From contig MU008169.1 of NCBI GenBank assembly GCA_010909165.1, forward strand, positions 558,001 through 622,000: a stretch of DNA of 64,000 nt, read 5' to 3'. Positions 55,401-64,000 of this stretch are shown here, one piece after another; position 1 is the stretch's first letter, and each line of letters begins with the position of its first letter. The notes under the pieces are model-generated. The model searched no databases, was not told where the DNA came from, and was given only the letters and a program-made list of their open reading frames with translations. Source of the DNA: Anthoceros angustus (lineage: Eukaryota; Streptophyta; Anthocerotopsida; Anthocerotales; Anthocerotaceae). Made by a program: the position numbers and the translations under genes.

Positions 55401-56995
55401 AAATGTTCGGTGGAACATTGTAAGATAGAGCCAACCTCAAGCAGTACGGCAATCACCTGACTACAATTGCTGTGATCTTATCACTAAGTAGGTGGTACAT
55501 AAGAGGATGCACAATGGGTATATACATAGGTCCAATAACCTGACTATTCAGTCTCGCTTCTGGTGTCTCCTAAAGCGCTGCAGAAACATCTCCTGAGCTT
55601 CTCTTGGGTGTAGCCAGTTGGGGCTAGTATGAAGTCATCCTCTACATCCAGCTCCTGCACGACACGCAAGAGTTAGGAGGAGGTTATGGGTCGCCTAATA
55701 GGAGGGCGGTAGGCAAGCCAGGCACCTGTAGAATATGGTGAACACTTTTCAACAACTCCTCGTCTTCATCTGATGCACATCCCGCACTGTTGTGGACTTT
55801 GAGCCAGTCGAAGCCAGCTTGCAGGAGGCCTCTTATTCAGTAGCGCAGAACGATCTGGCTTCTGTTCGCCCCAGCACACATGCATTTTCTGTAGGAGATG
55901 TGACATGAGAAAGAGACTGTACGGATGCAACCATTACCCTACTAACCTGAAACAGATCACCCCTAGGTCATACAGTGTCGGAGGTGCGAACAAAGTGTGT
56001 GATCTGCACAAGTTTTGGTCCTGGAAAGGTTAGAGAGTGACTTAGAGGAACGTGAATCCTTCAACACTGGGTTAGATGTGAGGCTAGCAGACCGTCGTCG
56101 TTTAGCAAACCGTTCATGCCACCAGAGTTCACGGCTGTGAGATTCGATTATGGTGAGCCAAGATGTGTATCGCCTCCACAGCGTCGCCACTTCCCTCCAG
56201 AGGGACACCCCAACATGATCGATTCCGAGGTTGGACTTCCTTCCTTCATCGGTGTGGTCCTGACTCGAAAGCTGAGTCCATTTGCCTGAGCATGATAATG
56301 AGCTTCTGTCAGCAACGAATCAGATTCGGGTAACACAACAAGCAGCCCAGCTGCGCTCATCTTCGGTGGCAGTGTAGCATGAAAGTCTATGGTCCACACA
56401 TCGTATCACCCTTTCCTAACATCATGCAGACTTCTGTGATGTCTACAACGGGCGTACACACCTTTGGAGCCATCTGTGCCACGAACTCCTGCCTTCACGT
56501 ACCGTTCATTTGGAATTTGATGTTGCTGCTCACTGCTGCTGCTACTACAGTAAGCAGGCTCTTCTTGAAGAGCAAAATCTGCCACGAGCAAGTTTGCCAT
56601 GTAGTCCGTCCTGTCAATGAAGGCCATGCCGAAGGCCTCATATAGTAGATTCAAATCATTGCACGCCCGCCTCTGTAGAATAAGGGGGAACATGTTGCGG
56701 AAAGCTCGTAAAGTGAGCCGACCGGCCACAACGTCTGGCTTGCCCGTCTCCCAACAAGCATTCATGATCCATTTCACACAGTCGATAAATGACGCACATG
56801 TCTTCCGCCTGATACGGAACTTCTCAGTGACACGGCCACACAGAGTCATATTCTTTACACTTGTCCATCTGCACAGAGCAAACCCAACTACATGTCAGCA
56901 AAACATGAACCCACCCACATACTTGCATGGCTACCCTTGCTGCTAATGAGGCTTCAAGACAGTACCTGGGACAACTCTCGCCCACACAGTTAATA
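51622..56995. repeat. Two direct repeat units of about 2,686 bp from unequal crossing over
   Basis: 51,622-54,313 and 54,313-56,995 are nearly identical over their full length, coding and non-coding, at a constant offset of 2,685-2,686 bp. Differences are mainly one- or two-base length changes. The unit starts and ends inside F-box exon 1, in the shared stretch TGGCCCAACCTTAA. That places the crossover of genes A and C there. Confidence 0.9.
52858..55086 (-). pseudogene. F-box gene B, chimera of A (5') and C (3')
   Basis: Exon 1 (55086-54281, ATG at 55086) is one intact frame including the F-box, and is almost identical to gene A. From about 54,313 downward, the sequence is almost identical to gene C instead. 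Exon 2 starts at 54183 (WTSVKNMTLCGRVTEKF); it has a one-base loss in a G run near 54,000 (four against five in C), an altered ACAGTACAG near 53,870, and a stop in TGATACGATG near 53,720 shared with C. Later exons: SQIVLRYRIRGLLQAGFDWL (53175-53040) and the terminal exon ELDVEDDFILAPTGY...RSETE-stop (52968-52858). As read, it would give at most the F-box exon plus about 60 residues. Confidence 0.75.
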
Positions 56996-57792
56996 GTTGG
57001 CCCAACCTTAACACCCACGGCATTCCACAACTCATCCTGCAGGCCCATGGAGTGCCAGCGCTTGCAGGTTTGCGTGACCGAACATAGATCACGAATACTC
57101 AGCCTCTTCCATATGTTAGCCAGTAACTCATGCGGCAGGTCGTCGAAGGACACTCTACACACCAGCTCCGGTCCCGCCTCTACATCATCAACGCCTTCAT
57201 CCTTAGAAAGTCCGAGATCCACTGCCACACCAAACTCCGGGGGTCCTTCCTCACAATCCTCCAATTTCCAAACCCTAGACTCAGGCCCGCAACCCGCCCC
57301 ACAAGCTTCCAGCTTCCATCCCTTCTTTCTCACACTGCGTGCCACAGCCACGCCCCCGACGTTCTTGGCTTCCACGTGTTCATCTACCTCACCAACGGAC
57401 GACGGAAGAGGATGCCTCATTGTCGAAACCCTCCGCTTCCTTGCATACTAGCAAATCTCGATGGTCCGATCGGGGAACGCATTGGTGAGCTTGGCAGCCA
57501 GCACAATGGTCGAGGACGACCTCGCCGCACCTGAATTCAACACCCAGTTGAGAACCAGACCCCATCCAACATCTTTCCAACCCTACATGTTACCATGCAA
57601 ACCTCGCAACTGCAGCCAAAATTCACGCGTACACGAATCACGACTGGAAGTGGGATGCTCTGGCTGCTCGGGATTCTTCAGCAAGGAGGCTGCCCGTGCG
57701 ACGACGTCCAGGGCAGCGTCTATCTTGTCTTCCGTACAGACCTCGCTCGCACAAGCGGCCTCTACCATGTCGTTCATCAGCTGGGCTCCCAC
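55544..57792 (-). pseudogene. F-box gene C, degenerate 5' end
   Basis: The start region (57,792-57,583, MNDMVEAACASEV...) loses homology after about 50 codons, with rearranged sequence at 57,545-57,600. A Lys codon of A and B is replaced by TAG near 57,449 (EIC-stop-YARKR). An ATG at 57420 could open a shorter protein that still includes the F-box (LPHELLANIWKRLSIRDLCS). The exon 1 donor is at 56966 and exon 2 starts at 56868, reading to FALQEEPAYCSSSSSEQQ and a stop near 56,406. 3' exons match gene B (terminal exon 55654-55544). It provided the 3' half of gene B. Confidence 0.7.
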
Positions 57793-57959
57793 TCATCCCT
57801 CCTCGACATTCGCTTGTGCCTTCAGACCGGCGACGTTTTGCACATAGACATTGAAGTGCAATTGACGATCTTTAATCACTATTAAAACTCGGGAAAATGA
57901 AGTGATCAGCATCCTCCCGCATTCCTATCATCATGGCCGCGAGAATACATGTGTTCGAG

Positions 57960-58570
57960 AATGCGGGGGGCATTCAACAAAGACCTCAAGCCCACAACAT
58001 GACTCTGTCCCTCACAAATTGGGAGCATTTTGCATACATGTCCGCCAGGCAGGTGCCCACCACTACGACTCTTCCAAGAATCCGTGATTGCAGCTGCCTG
58101 CCCGTCTGTAAGGCGCCAGTGCTTGCACAGGCCTTCAGAAGGGAAGCAAACCTAGCATGGTTAACCAAAAGCAGGCCCCCTGCTCCATTTGTCCATACAC
58201 GAGTCCCTAACTGCTAAGCATACCCAGCAATCAGCGCTGTCCATGTCACCACATCCTTGGCCAAGCCTCAAAAACCTGGCGTGCATCTTCCAGTTCACCA
58301 CAGTTTGCATACATGCCCACCAGGCAGGTGCCAACAAACAAGTTAGTAGGCATGCCACTCTGCACCACGTCACAGAGCACTTTTCTGCCAGATTCCAGAC
58401 GGCGGCAAATGCACAAGCTCGAAGGGCAGCTACAAAGACGTGAGCATCCCCTTCACTCCTGACCTACGCACCTCGTATGGCCTCCTCAGGTTTCCCATGC
58501 TTAGCATGTGCAACGATTATGGAAACCACATGAAGGCATCCGGTTTGCCCACTCTCACAATGGGTCCGGT
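57960..58570 (-). pseudogene. Third PPR relic
   Basis: Fragments in different frames: FASLLKACASTGALQTGRQL, GTCLADMYAKC, then GELEDARQVFEA and MYANCGELEDARQ-like sequence, and a piece resembling the start of the PPR tract. The DNA is closest to the PPR genes at 956-3719 and 39,613-42,493. It has internal deletions that join non-adjacent parts. No DYW domain. Confidence 0.7.
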
Positions 58571-59285
58571 TGCCAGCCTTCACAGCAGCAAAGCCAGGGT
58601 TGCTGGACTGACCTGGACGGGGAATGGCATAGCCCACAAAGCTGCAGAACGGCGGGCAGTTAAGCTGTGGTCAGGACCTGGCAAAACTCTGCAGAATAGC
58701 AAAGCTGGACTGCACCTGGAGAAAGTACCATGGGCACCTGCACCTGGAGAATAACGCATGGCACCTGCAACCTTCTTCCACACATACTCATTGTTGACTT
58801 GGGGCTGTTAAGGCCAGGTGATAAAGAAGGAAGTGCTACCACGTTGGACGACTTCGCAGGGCTCGAACAGACAGAGATTGGGGAAGTCTGCGGACAATTC
58901 TACAGGGCAAAGAGTTGTGGACGCATGCTCTTGACATACACGTCTTCTCCCGCTGTTAGTTACAAGTGAACACACCGACTGGCCACACTGTTGACATCAA
59001 TTCCACGATAGCAACCTCCTACGTATTCCAGCAGTAGGAGGTGGCTATCGTGCCAGAGGGACAATTCACTCTCATCCAGTGGAGAAAGCATGGGGCTCCC
59101 TACTTGCTCAACCTTTATGTCCTGTCAACTTGCATGTGATGAGTTTTCTCATGTGCTGTCAGGTCTTTCTGAAGACTGAGAGTCCGCCTGAGACGATGGT
59201 TGGCACGCCATGGTGAAGAGCGAACAGTGCAGCTCATGCATTGAAACAATGAACGACCCACGTTCCACGTTTTCTATCACGTTTT
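58571..59285. other. Intergenic, no gene recognised
   Basis: CTGCACCTGGAGAA/CACCTGCACCTGGAG direct repeats around 58,710-58,770. The plus-strand frames at 58,440-58,970 have no known domain. GTAGGAGGTGGCTATCGTG at 59,033 is the inverse of CACGATAGCAACCTCCTAC at 59,002-59,020, giving a small hairpin. Confidence 0.45.
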
Positions 59286-59287
59286 GC

Positions 59288-59424
59288 CGAGGCATGTCAG
59301 AGTCGGGATTCGAACCCAAGCCCAGTTGAAATTGGCGCCTTACACCAACTCGGCCATCCTGGCAATGAGGATTCGAACCCAGGTCGAATTGAAATCGGCG
59401 CCTTAGACCAACTCGGCCATCTTT
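59288..59424 (-). tRNA. Two tandem tRNA-Leu-like units (degenerate)
   Basis: On the minus strand each unit has a tRNA-Leu-type A box (GATGGCCGAGTTGG then TCTAAGGCGCC or TGTAAGGCGCC) and a B box (GGGTTCGAATCC). Unit 1 spans about 59,424-59,363 and unit 2 about 59,362-59,291. The anticodon region is shortened (ATTTCAATTCGAC and ATTTCAACTGGGC) and the long variable arm of class II tRNAs is missing. Acceptor stems pair poorly. They are probably tRNA pseudogenes or tRNA-derived repeats that may still attract RNA polymerase III. Confidence 0.6.
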
Positions 59425-59604
59425 GATAAATTTGTGCCAGGCATGTCCACACGAGTTTGTATCGGGATGACGAGCCTGAAGTGCCTATCGGGATGATGAG
59501 CCTGAAGTTCGCGGCAACAAGCCTTACAACTCCCTACGAGAAATGAGCACGAAATGTGTGATCGTTTGGAGCTGCGATCCTTGTCGAAGCGCAGTGCGCA
59601 GCAG

Positions 59605-59880
59605 TGCAGGGAAGCGGGAAGACAAAGGCGGGTCTCCACTCCAATCCAATCCACTCATAGTGACCCATAGTTCTCTCCTGAAGGCCTTACGCGGCAGTGC
59701 AGGGAAGCGGGAAGACAAAGGCGGGACCCCACTCCACTCTCATCCACTCAAAGTGACCCATAGTTTTCTCCTGAAGGCCTTACGCGGCAGTGCAGGGAAG
59801 CAGGAAGACAAAGGCGGGACTCCACTCCAATCCACTAAGAGTGACCCTTAGGTTTCTCCTGAAGGCCTTACGGTGGCGGT
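59605..59880 (+). repeat. Minisatellite, three to four units of about 85-95 bp
   Basis: Each unit contains GCAGTGCAGGGAAGC, GGAAGACAAAGGCGGG, CCACTC and GTGACCC, then TTCTCCTGAAGGCCTTACG. Units begin near 59,605, 59,692 and 59,786, with a partial fourth at 59,875. Confidence 0.9.
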
Positions 59881-61360
59881 GTGCGGAGCACGGTGAGGTC
59901 TGCGGTGGGGCCTGTCCCAGGGTTGAGGGCTTGCTCTCTGGTGGGGCTCTGTGGTTGTGTCCGCTGAGCATGGACTGTCGGGGCTGATATCGCGCTCAGC
60001 ATGGGGTATGGGGTGTTGGGGTTGGGGTTGGGGTTGATATCGCGATGAGCATGGGGTGGACGATGTTGCGGTGCATGGGGTGTTGAGGTTGATATTGCAG
60101 AGTGGAGGAGGTCGCGGTGATAACATAATTTAGGTTTTTGGTGCGCGACTGGCGACTGTGGTCGGTGGTGTGGAGGTCCTGGTTATTTTATTATTAAGTA
60201 TAAAATAATTAGTTGATTTTTTAGATTATTATTATTATTATTATTATCAGTAAGTATAAAACAATTAAACATATAAATAACAAGGTATCAATATTGGAGA
60301 TTGGAGTAATATTAAAAATAAATATCAAGCTAACAGGGTATCAGTATTGGAGACTAGAGTGTGGAGACTAGAGTGTGTAATATTGAGGTGAAGAATATTT
60401 TCTTAAAGGAAAAATATGAATTTCTTTTGGCTGAGCACTAATCTTTGGCATGGGACTCGGAAGAGGTCAATTCTGTAATGGATGATCTTATAGATGAGAG
60501 ATTTGTAGTCAAGGTGTTATCGTTAGAAAATTGCAACAGGATTTTGATTCGTCAAGGTTATGGGCTAAAGATTTTGAGGCGTCTTTCCAGGTCACGTTTG
60601 ATTCATTGCTTTTGCAAATCAATACCGTGCAAATTCTTGTTCCTTGTGTGGGTTGCTTGTTGAAGGCAAATCTTGTACTTAGTGTGGAAGGCTACAAGAG
60701 GTTTATTCTCGAGTTTATTCATGCACAGAGGAAAGAAATGTATAATTATAGGGCAAAAAATTAATAAATCAAAACCCGCTTGGACGCTTTGAGATTAATG
60801 TTGCTTGCTAAAGATGAAAGCGAGTGCAGGCTGAAGATGATTACTAGAGCCCTAGTGTATCATGGTTGAACAAGAGTTTGAGATTAATGTTGCTTGCTAA
60901 AGATGAAAGCGAGTGCAGGCTGAAGATGATTACTAGAGCCCTAGTGTATCATGGTTGAACAGGAGACAATTAACCCAAGAACGCTGAATCTACTCATGTT
61001 GATTCCCTAGTGCACTATGGTTGAACAGGAAATGAGTAACCCAAGAACGCTGAATCTACTCATATTGAGTCGTTCAGCTCACTCTTTGGGCTCTTGAATT
61101 TCTTTCACACACGGATTCCATTTGATACCTTTGAGTGATCTCCACGGACAGGGTGAGTAGCATGTCAGATTTTACAGTACAAAAAACAGACCTCAATAGG
61201 TACGTCCAGACCACATCGAGCATAAAGATTTTAGAAGATGCCTCTCCATCATGGCGTCTACCTATGATTCTACTAAATTGGAGGCGCTTACACTGAGCTT
61301 CCTCTCCATAACCTCGGCTAGTGCAAGGTGTTGGCCCCTGTTCACCAGCAGCCGTTCTGG
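59881..61360. other. Repeat-rich intergenic region
   Basis: 60,000-60,110: TTGGGG-type repeats with GATATCGCG. 60,225-60,250: (TTA)n run. 60,280-60,370: short duplications (GTATCAATATTGGAGA and variants). 60,788-60,965: two identical copies of an 89-bp unit (TTTGAGATTAATGTTGCTTG...), followed by two copies of a unit of about 64 bp with AACCCAAGAACGCTGAATC (60,951-61,075). The plus-strand frames at 60,445-60,764 have no domain I recognise. Confidence 0.6.
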
Positions 61361-61366
61361 CGAATG

Positions 61367-61463
61367 AAGAAGAAGAAGAATTTTATTTAAGTCCATTAAG
61401 GACGGATTTCCGTCATGGAATTGGTACTTAACAACTTGTACCATGGTGTGCCAAAGCTACATT
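61367..61463 (-). mobile_element. 5'-truncated copy of the SINE-like element
   Basis: Matches the 3' part of the insertion at 37,399-37,613, including GACGGAAATCCGTCCTTA and the TTCTTCTTCTT tail. It is flanked by GAATG on both sides (61,362-61,366 and 61,464-61,468), as expected for reverse-transcription-based insertion with 5' truncation. Confidence 0.75.
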
Positions 61464-61468
61464 GAATG

Positions 61469-62190
61469 GCCGCCTCACTGCGACCGGGCAATCTACAATA
61501 TATTCTCGGAATATCCAAGCTTGCCAAAGCGAGCAGTAGGAGGCCAATTTTGGAGACTGCGTAGATAGTTTAGGGTTGTAGTGAAGCAACGACATAGATG
61601 CTCTTCCCATGCACATGTTTCTCCCATGAGAAAACGGCTACTTTCTTCAGCCTTCCATGGCCGGCTCCCAGCTCTCCCTTTCAGACAATGTCGACATGAC
61701 CAGGTTCTTCTTTGGTAACGGCGCTTTCTTCACCCTTCTATGGCCTGCTCCCACGTCTCTATGACGACAATGTAGACATGATCACGTTCTGGTTTGATAA
61801 AAATCACATTCATTAGTAATTGATGATTTCAATTTATTATTAAAACTGAAAAATAATAGAGTGACGACATCCTCCAGGCTTCAGACTCGGCCCCCTGCTA
61901 TCTGCCCTGGGAAAATTGGTGTAACCATCAACTAGTTCCTCAAGTTGCTCCTGAATGCATTTCCACGAGGAGCACCCACAAACAATATAATCTATGGCTA
62001 CTCTACTCAAAGACTGCACTATCTCTATCATCGGACCTCGAGCTCCGAGTTGGTGCAGGGCGAGCTCAGGTACCACGATGGGTAGTGTTTGTGATGCTGT
62101 GGGGACAACATCAGGGCAGAGAGCGGAGGGTTAAGTTAGTTTCTAAGAGGCATAAGTAGGCGGGAGCTTTGATGGTGGAGTATCAGCTTC
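61469..62190. other. Intergenic 3' of the phosphotransferase gene
   Basis: 61,830-61,910 (TATTATTAAAACTG ... GACATCCTCCAGGCTTCA) resembles the upstream regions of the F-box genes at 52,520-52,600 and 55,205-55,285. It is therefore a relic of that duplicated family's 5' flank. A minus-strand frame at 62,076-61,840 overlaps it and has no recognised domain. Confidence 0.5.
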
Positions 62191-64000
62191 TCATGCCCCT
62201 TTCCTCACTTTTTTACCGATTCTGTGGCACGAAATGCTAACAGTTAAGATGCATACACGGCAAACTTGGCAGAAGTACAGACACTTGCAGAGAAAATGCA
62301 TAGATGCATATGAAATGACCAACTTGCAACATTTGAGTACCTGAAGCAATGAATGCCGAGGGCAGAAGTGATATCATGAATAACACTTGAAGCAAAGTGC
62401 AAGTACAACGCACCTGCACACAGAGACAAGACCAATTGTCTAGTTTCGGTTACGCTGATTCAGAGGCATTGAAATTTGGTACGTAGCATTGTGACAGACT
62501 TACTTGTGTAAGAGGTGAAGGCCACCAACAGCCAGAACTCCTTTACAGGTTCCCTGCCAACATATTAATCACCCAGAAGTTAGCAAAGGCCTAGCATCAG
62601 AGTGTAACGTTTGCTTTGAACCCACATGTACCAAAAGTGATTCATACCTGCCCTGAAGTCTTGCCGACAGAGCATTGGCAACGCAGAAAGGCAAAACCAG
62701 CAATGACTGTAAAATGGAGAACCATCGTCATTAGGGCTAGTCCAGTGGAACTGCAGCAGAGAGAGATTCACCAAGTCATACCATATACATCCCTGTCTTC
62801 AGGCCCTTGGGCTCGTCACACAAGTGAGCCAAAATGATCCTTCCCTGCGTACATGGTCCACCTCATCGACTGAAGCACTTGCACACCACTGACTTGCTGT
62901 AAAGTGGAATGACACACTCCACGCTTTTACCAGAAAACGTCTATCAGCAACTAACTCTCCACAGTCACTTACCACAAGGTAGCCAAACGCTAACCCTGTT
63001 CCCAGCAAAACCAAATGAGGATGATTTCCCAGAATATCAGATGGAGATAACCAGCCCCTAGAATAAATTGCAGAAGATTGAGACATCAGAGAAATTGAAG
63101 AGGAACTGCATATTGTAGGTAGCATGACACATCTAATGGCACCAAAATGTTTAGCACAGCGCCTAACCAGATAGAAACTCCTCCCACCAGCAATATGAAG
63201 GGCACAAGCTGAAAAGGAAAACGAAAAAGTAGCTCATTAATGCCTGAGCTACATGAAAAAGAAACAAAAAAAAGAAAAGAAGGATCAGATCATTTGTTGG
63301 ACAAAGAAACCATAAGGAACTACATCACAGTGAACCACATGCTCACCATTGCAAAGGCAGGTACAATATTTCCCCTCTTTGAAGAAAGCACTTCCCGAAC
63401 ATTTGACACACTGCAGGAAAGCAGACACTCGAGTTCTTACAATACACTAAAGCGTTTTTCTCTACCAAAGATATTTCTTTGTTCCAGTGCTTGCAAATCT
63501 GCACATTTTGTTACAATCGAACTATAGTGTGCTTACCTGTACAGCACAGTGGGAGCAACAGCAAAAAGCATCATGCCAGCAATAACAACACGATTCAGCG
63601 GAACATCTGCCAAGGAGGAGGACACATTAGAATACAGCAGGTCCCAAGGACAAAAATTCATGGTTAGACATGAAATTCCTGGCAAGATGCCACACATCAG
63701 GAGCCATTGGGCACTGCCACCAACAGCCTCCCCTGGCCTGAGACCTCACTCAAAGCCTGATGCGAAATATGTGCGGACATACTGCATAAGTCATACAGAG
63801 CTGACATCATAATAGCATAGCACCTGGAAGAAATGGAGACCCAGTTGCTTGATGAACACTCTGCTTCCACCACTCAGGACCTGTAAAATTTGTTAGGCGG
63901 CTGGGATGCTCAAGTGGATCACTCAAAACCAAGCATCTGCTTAGAACACAGGGAGGAGAATAGTTGCATGCTTGTGAGACACGTACCGACAATAGCTGTA
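62191..64000 (-). CDS. Aminoalcoholphosphotransferase (choline/ethanolamine phosphotransferase), 3' part
   Basis: Catalyses the last step of the Kennedy pathway: CDP-choline or CDP-ethanolamine plus diacylglycerol gives PC or PE, in ER/Golgi membranes. It is assembled from short exons with GT-AG junctions on the minus strand: 64000-63987 (partial), 63880-63824, 63607-63537, 63410-63347, 63208-63168, 63057-62973, 62844-62782, 62706-62648, 62553-62504, 62413-62341 and 62221-62191. The ten complete exons sum to 594 nt with the frame kept at every junction. The product reads TAIVGPEWWKQ, VSNVREVLSSKRGNIVPAFA, then LVPFILLVGGVSIWGWLSPS. Next come HPHLVLLGTGLAFGYLVGR, ILAHLCDEPKGLKTGMYMS, SALYLHFASSVIHDITSALG and IHCFRIGKKVRKGA-stop. 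This follows plant AAPT from mid-protein to the end, with its hydrophobic segments. The N-terminal CDP-alcohol phosphotransferase motif lies beyond the window edge. No break is visible. Confidence 0.95.

Noticed and set aside
60010-60045. TTGGGG repeats as a telomere relic
   Set aside because: Only a few units; plant telomeres are TTTAGGG-type, and the surrounding GT-rich sequence explains the run.

Overview
This is a window of nuclear DNA from a land plant. It has intron-containing genes with GT-AG junctions, plant-specific families (DYW-type PPR proteins, an LRB/POB1-type BTB-BACK protein, F-box genes, a plant-type tyrosinase, an aminoalcoholphosphotransferase) and many transposons. The two large PPR genes end in the 'KP' variant of the DYW domain (a KKPA box and a GRP or GQP C-terminus). 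That variant is known from hornworts, lycophytes and ferns, the groups with U-to-C organelle RNA editing. With so many nested repeats, a fern or a non-Selaginella lycophyte is the best guess; the sequence does not settle which.

Layout. 1-12,636: a broken PPR gene (956-3719, minus), scrambled Ty1/copia remains (5.3-6.9 kb), then duplicated block D: an unrecognised 212-aa ORF, an intact LRB/POB1 gene (9795-11510, minus) and the last exons of an F-box gene, cut off at 12,636. 13.0-14.1 kb: a tyrosinase/polyphenol oxidase gene that lacks most of its CuA site. 14,775-37,372: a 22.6-kb CACTA (En/Spm) transposon with 3-bp target duplications, into which two other DNA transposons have inserted: a pogo-like element (15,233-19,450) and an 11.9-kb unclassified element (about 21,630-33,495). 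Both guests carry very CpG-rich minisatellites. 37.4-45.6 kb: a SINE-like insertion, PPR remains, a second and more decayed PPR gene (39,613-42,493, minus), a LINE fragment and GC-rich low-complexity DNA. 45.6-50.7 kb: the second copy of block D, with the 212-aa ORF still open but the BTB gene broken. 50.2-57.8 kb: three tandem F-box genes; the middle one is a chimera made by unequal crossing over. 58-61.5 kb: a third PPR relic, two tRNA-Leu-like units and minisatellites. 62,191-64,000: ten complete short exons, and the end of an eleventh, of a well-conserved aminoalcoholphosphotransferase gene that runs off the right edge.

The genes do not form a pathway. The window is shaped by duplication (PPR x2 plus relics, block D x2, F-box x3), by decay of one partner, and by nested transposon insertion. 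The genes with clean coding evidence are the LRB/POB1 gene at 9.8-11.5 kb and the phosphotransferase at the right edge. Many interruptions elsewhere are one-base changes in homopolymer runs, so uncorrected sequencing errors compete with true pseudogene decay as the explanation.
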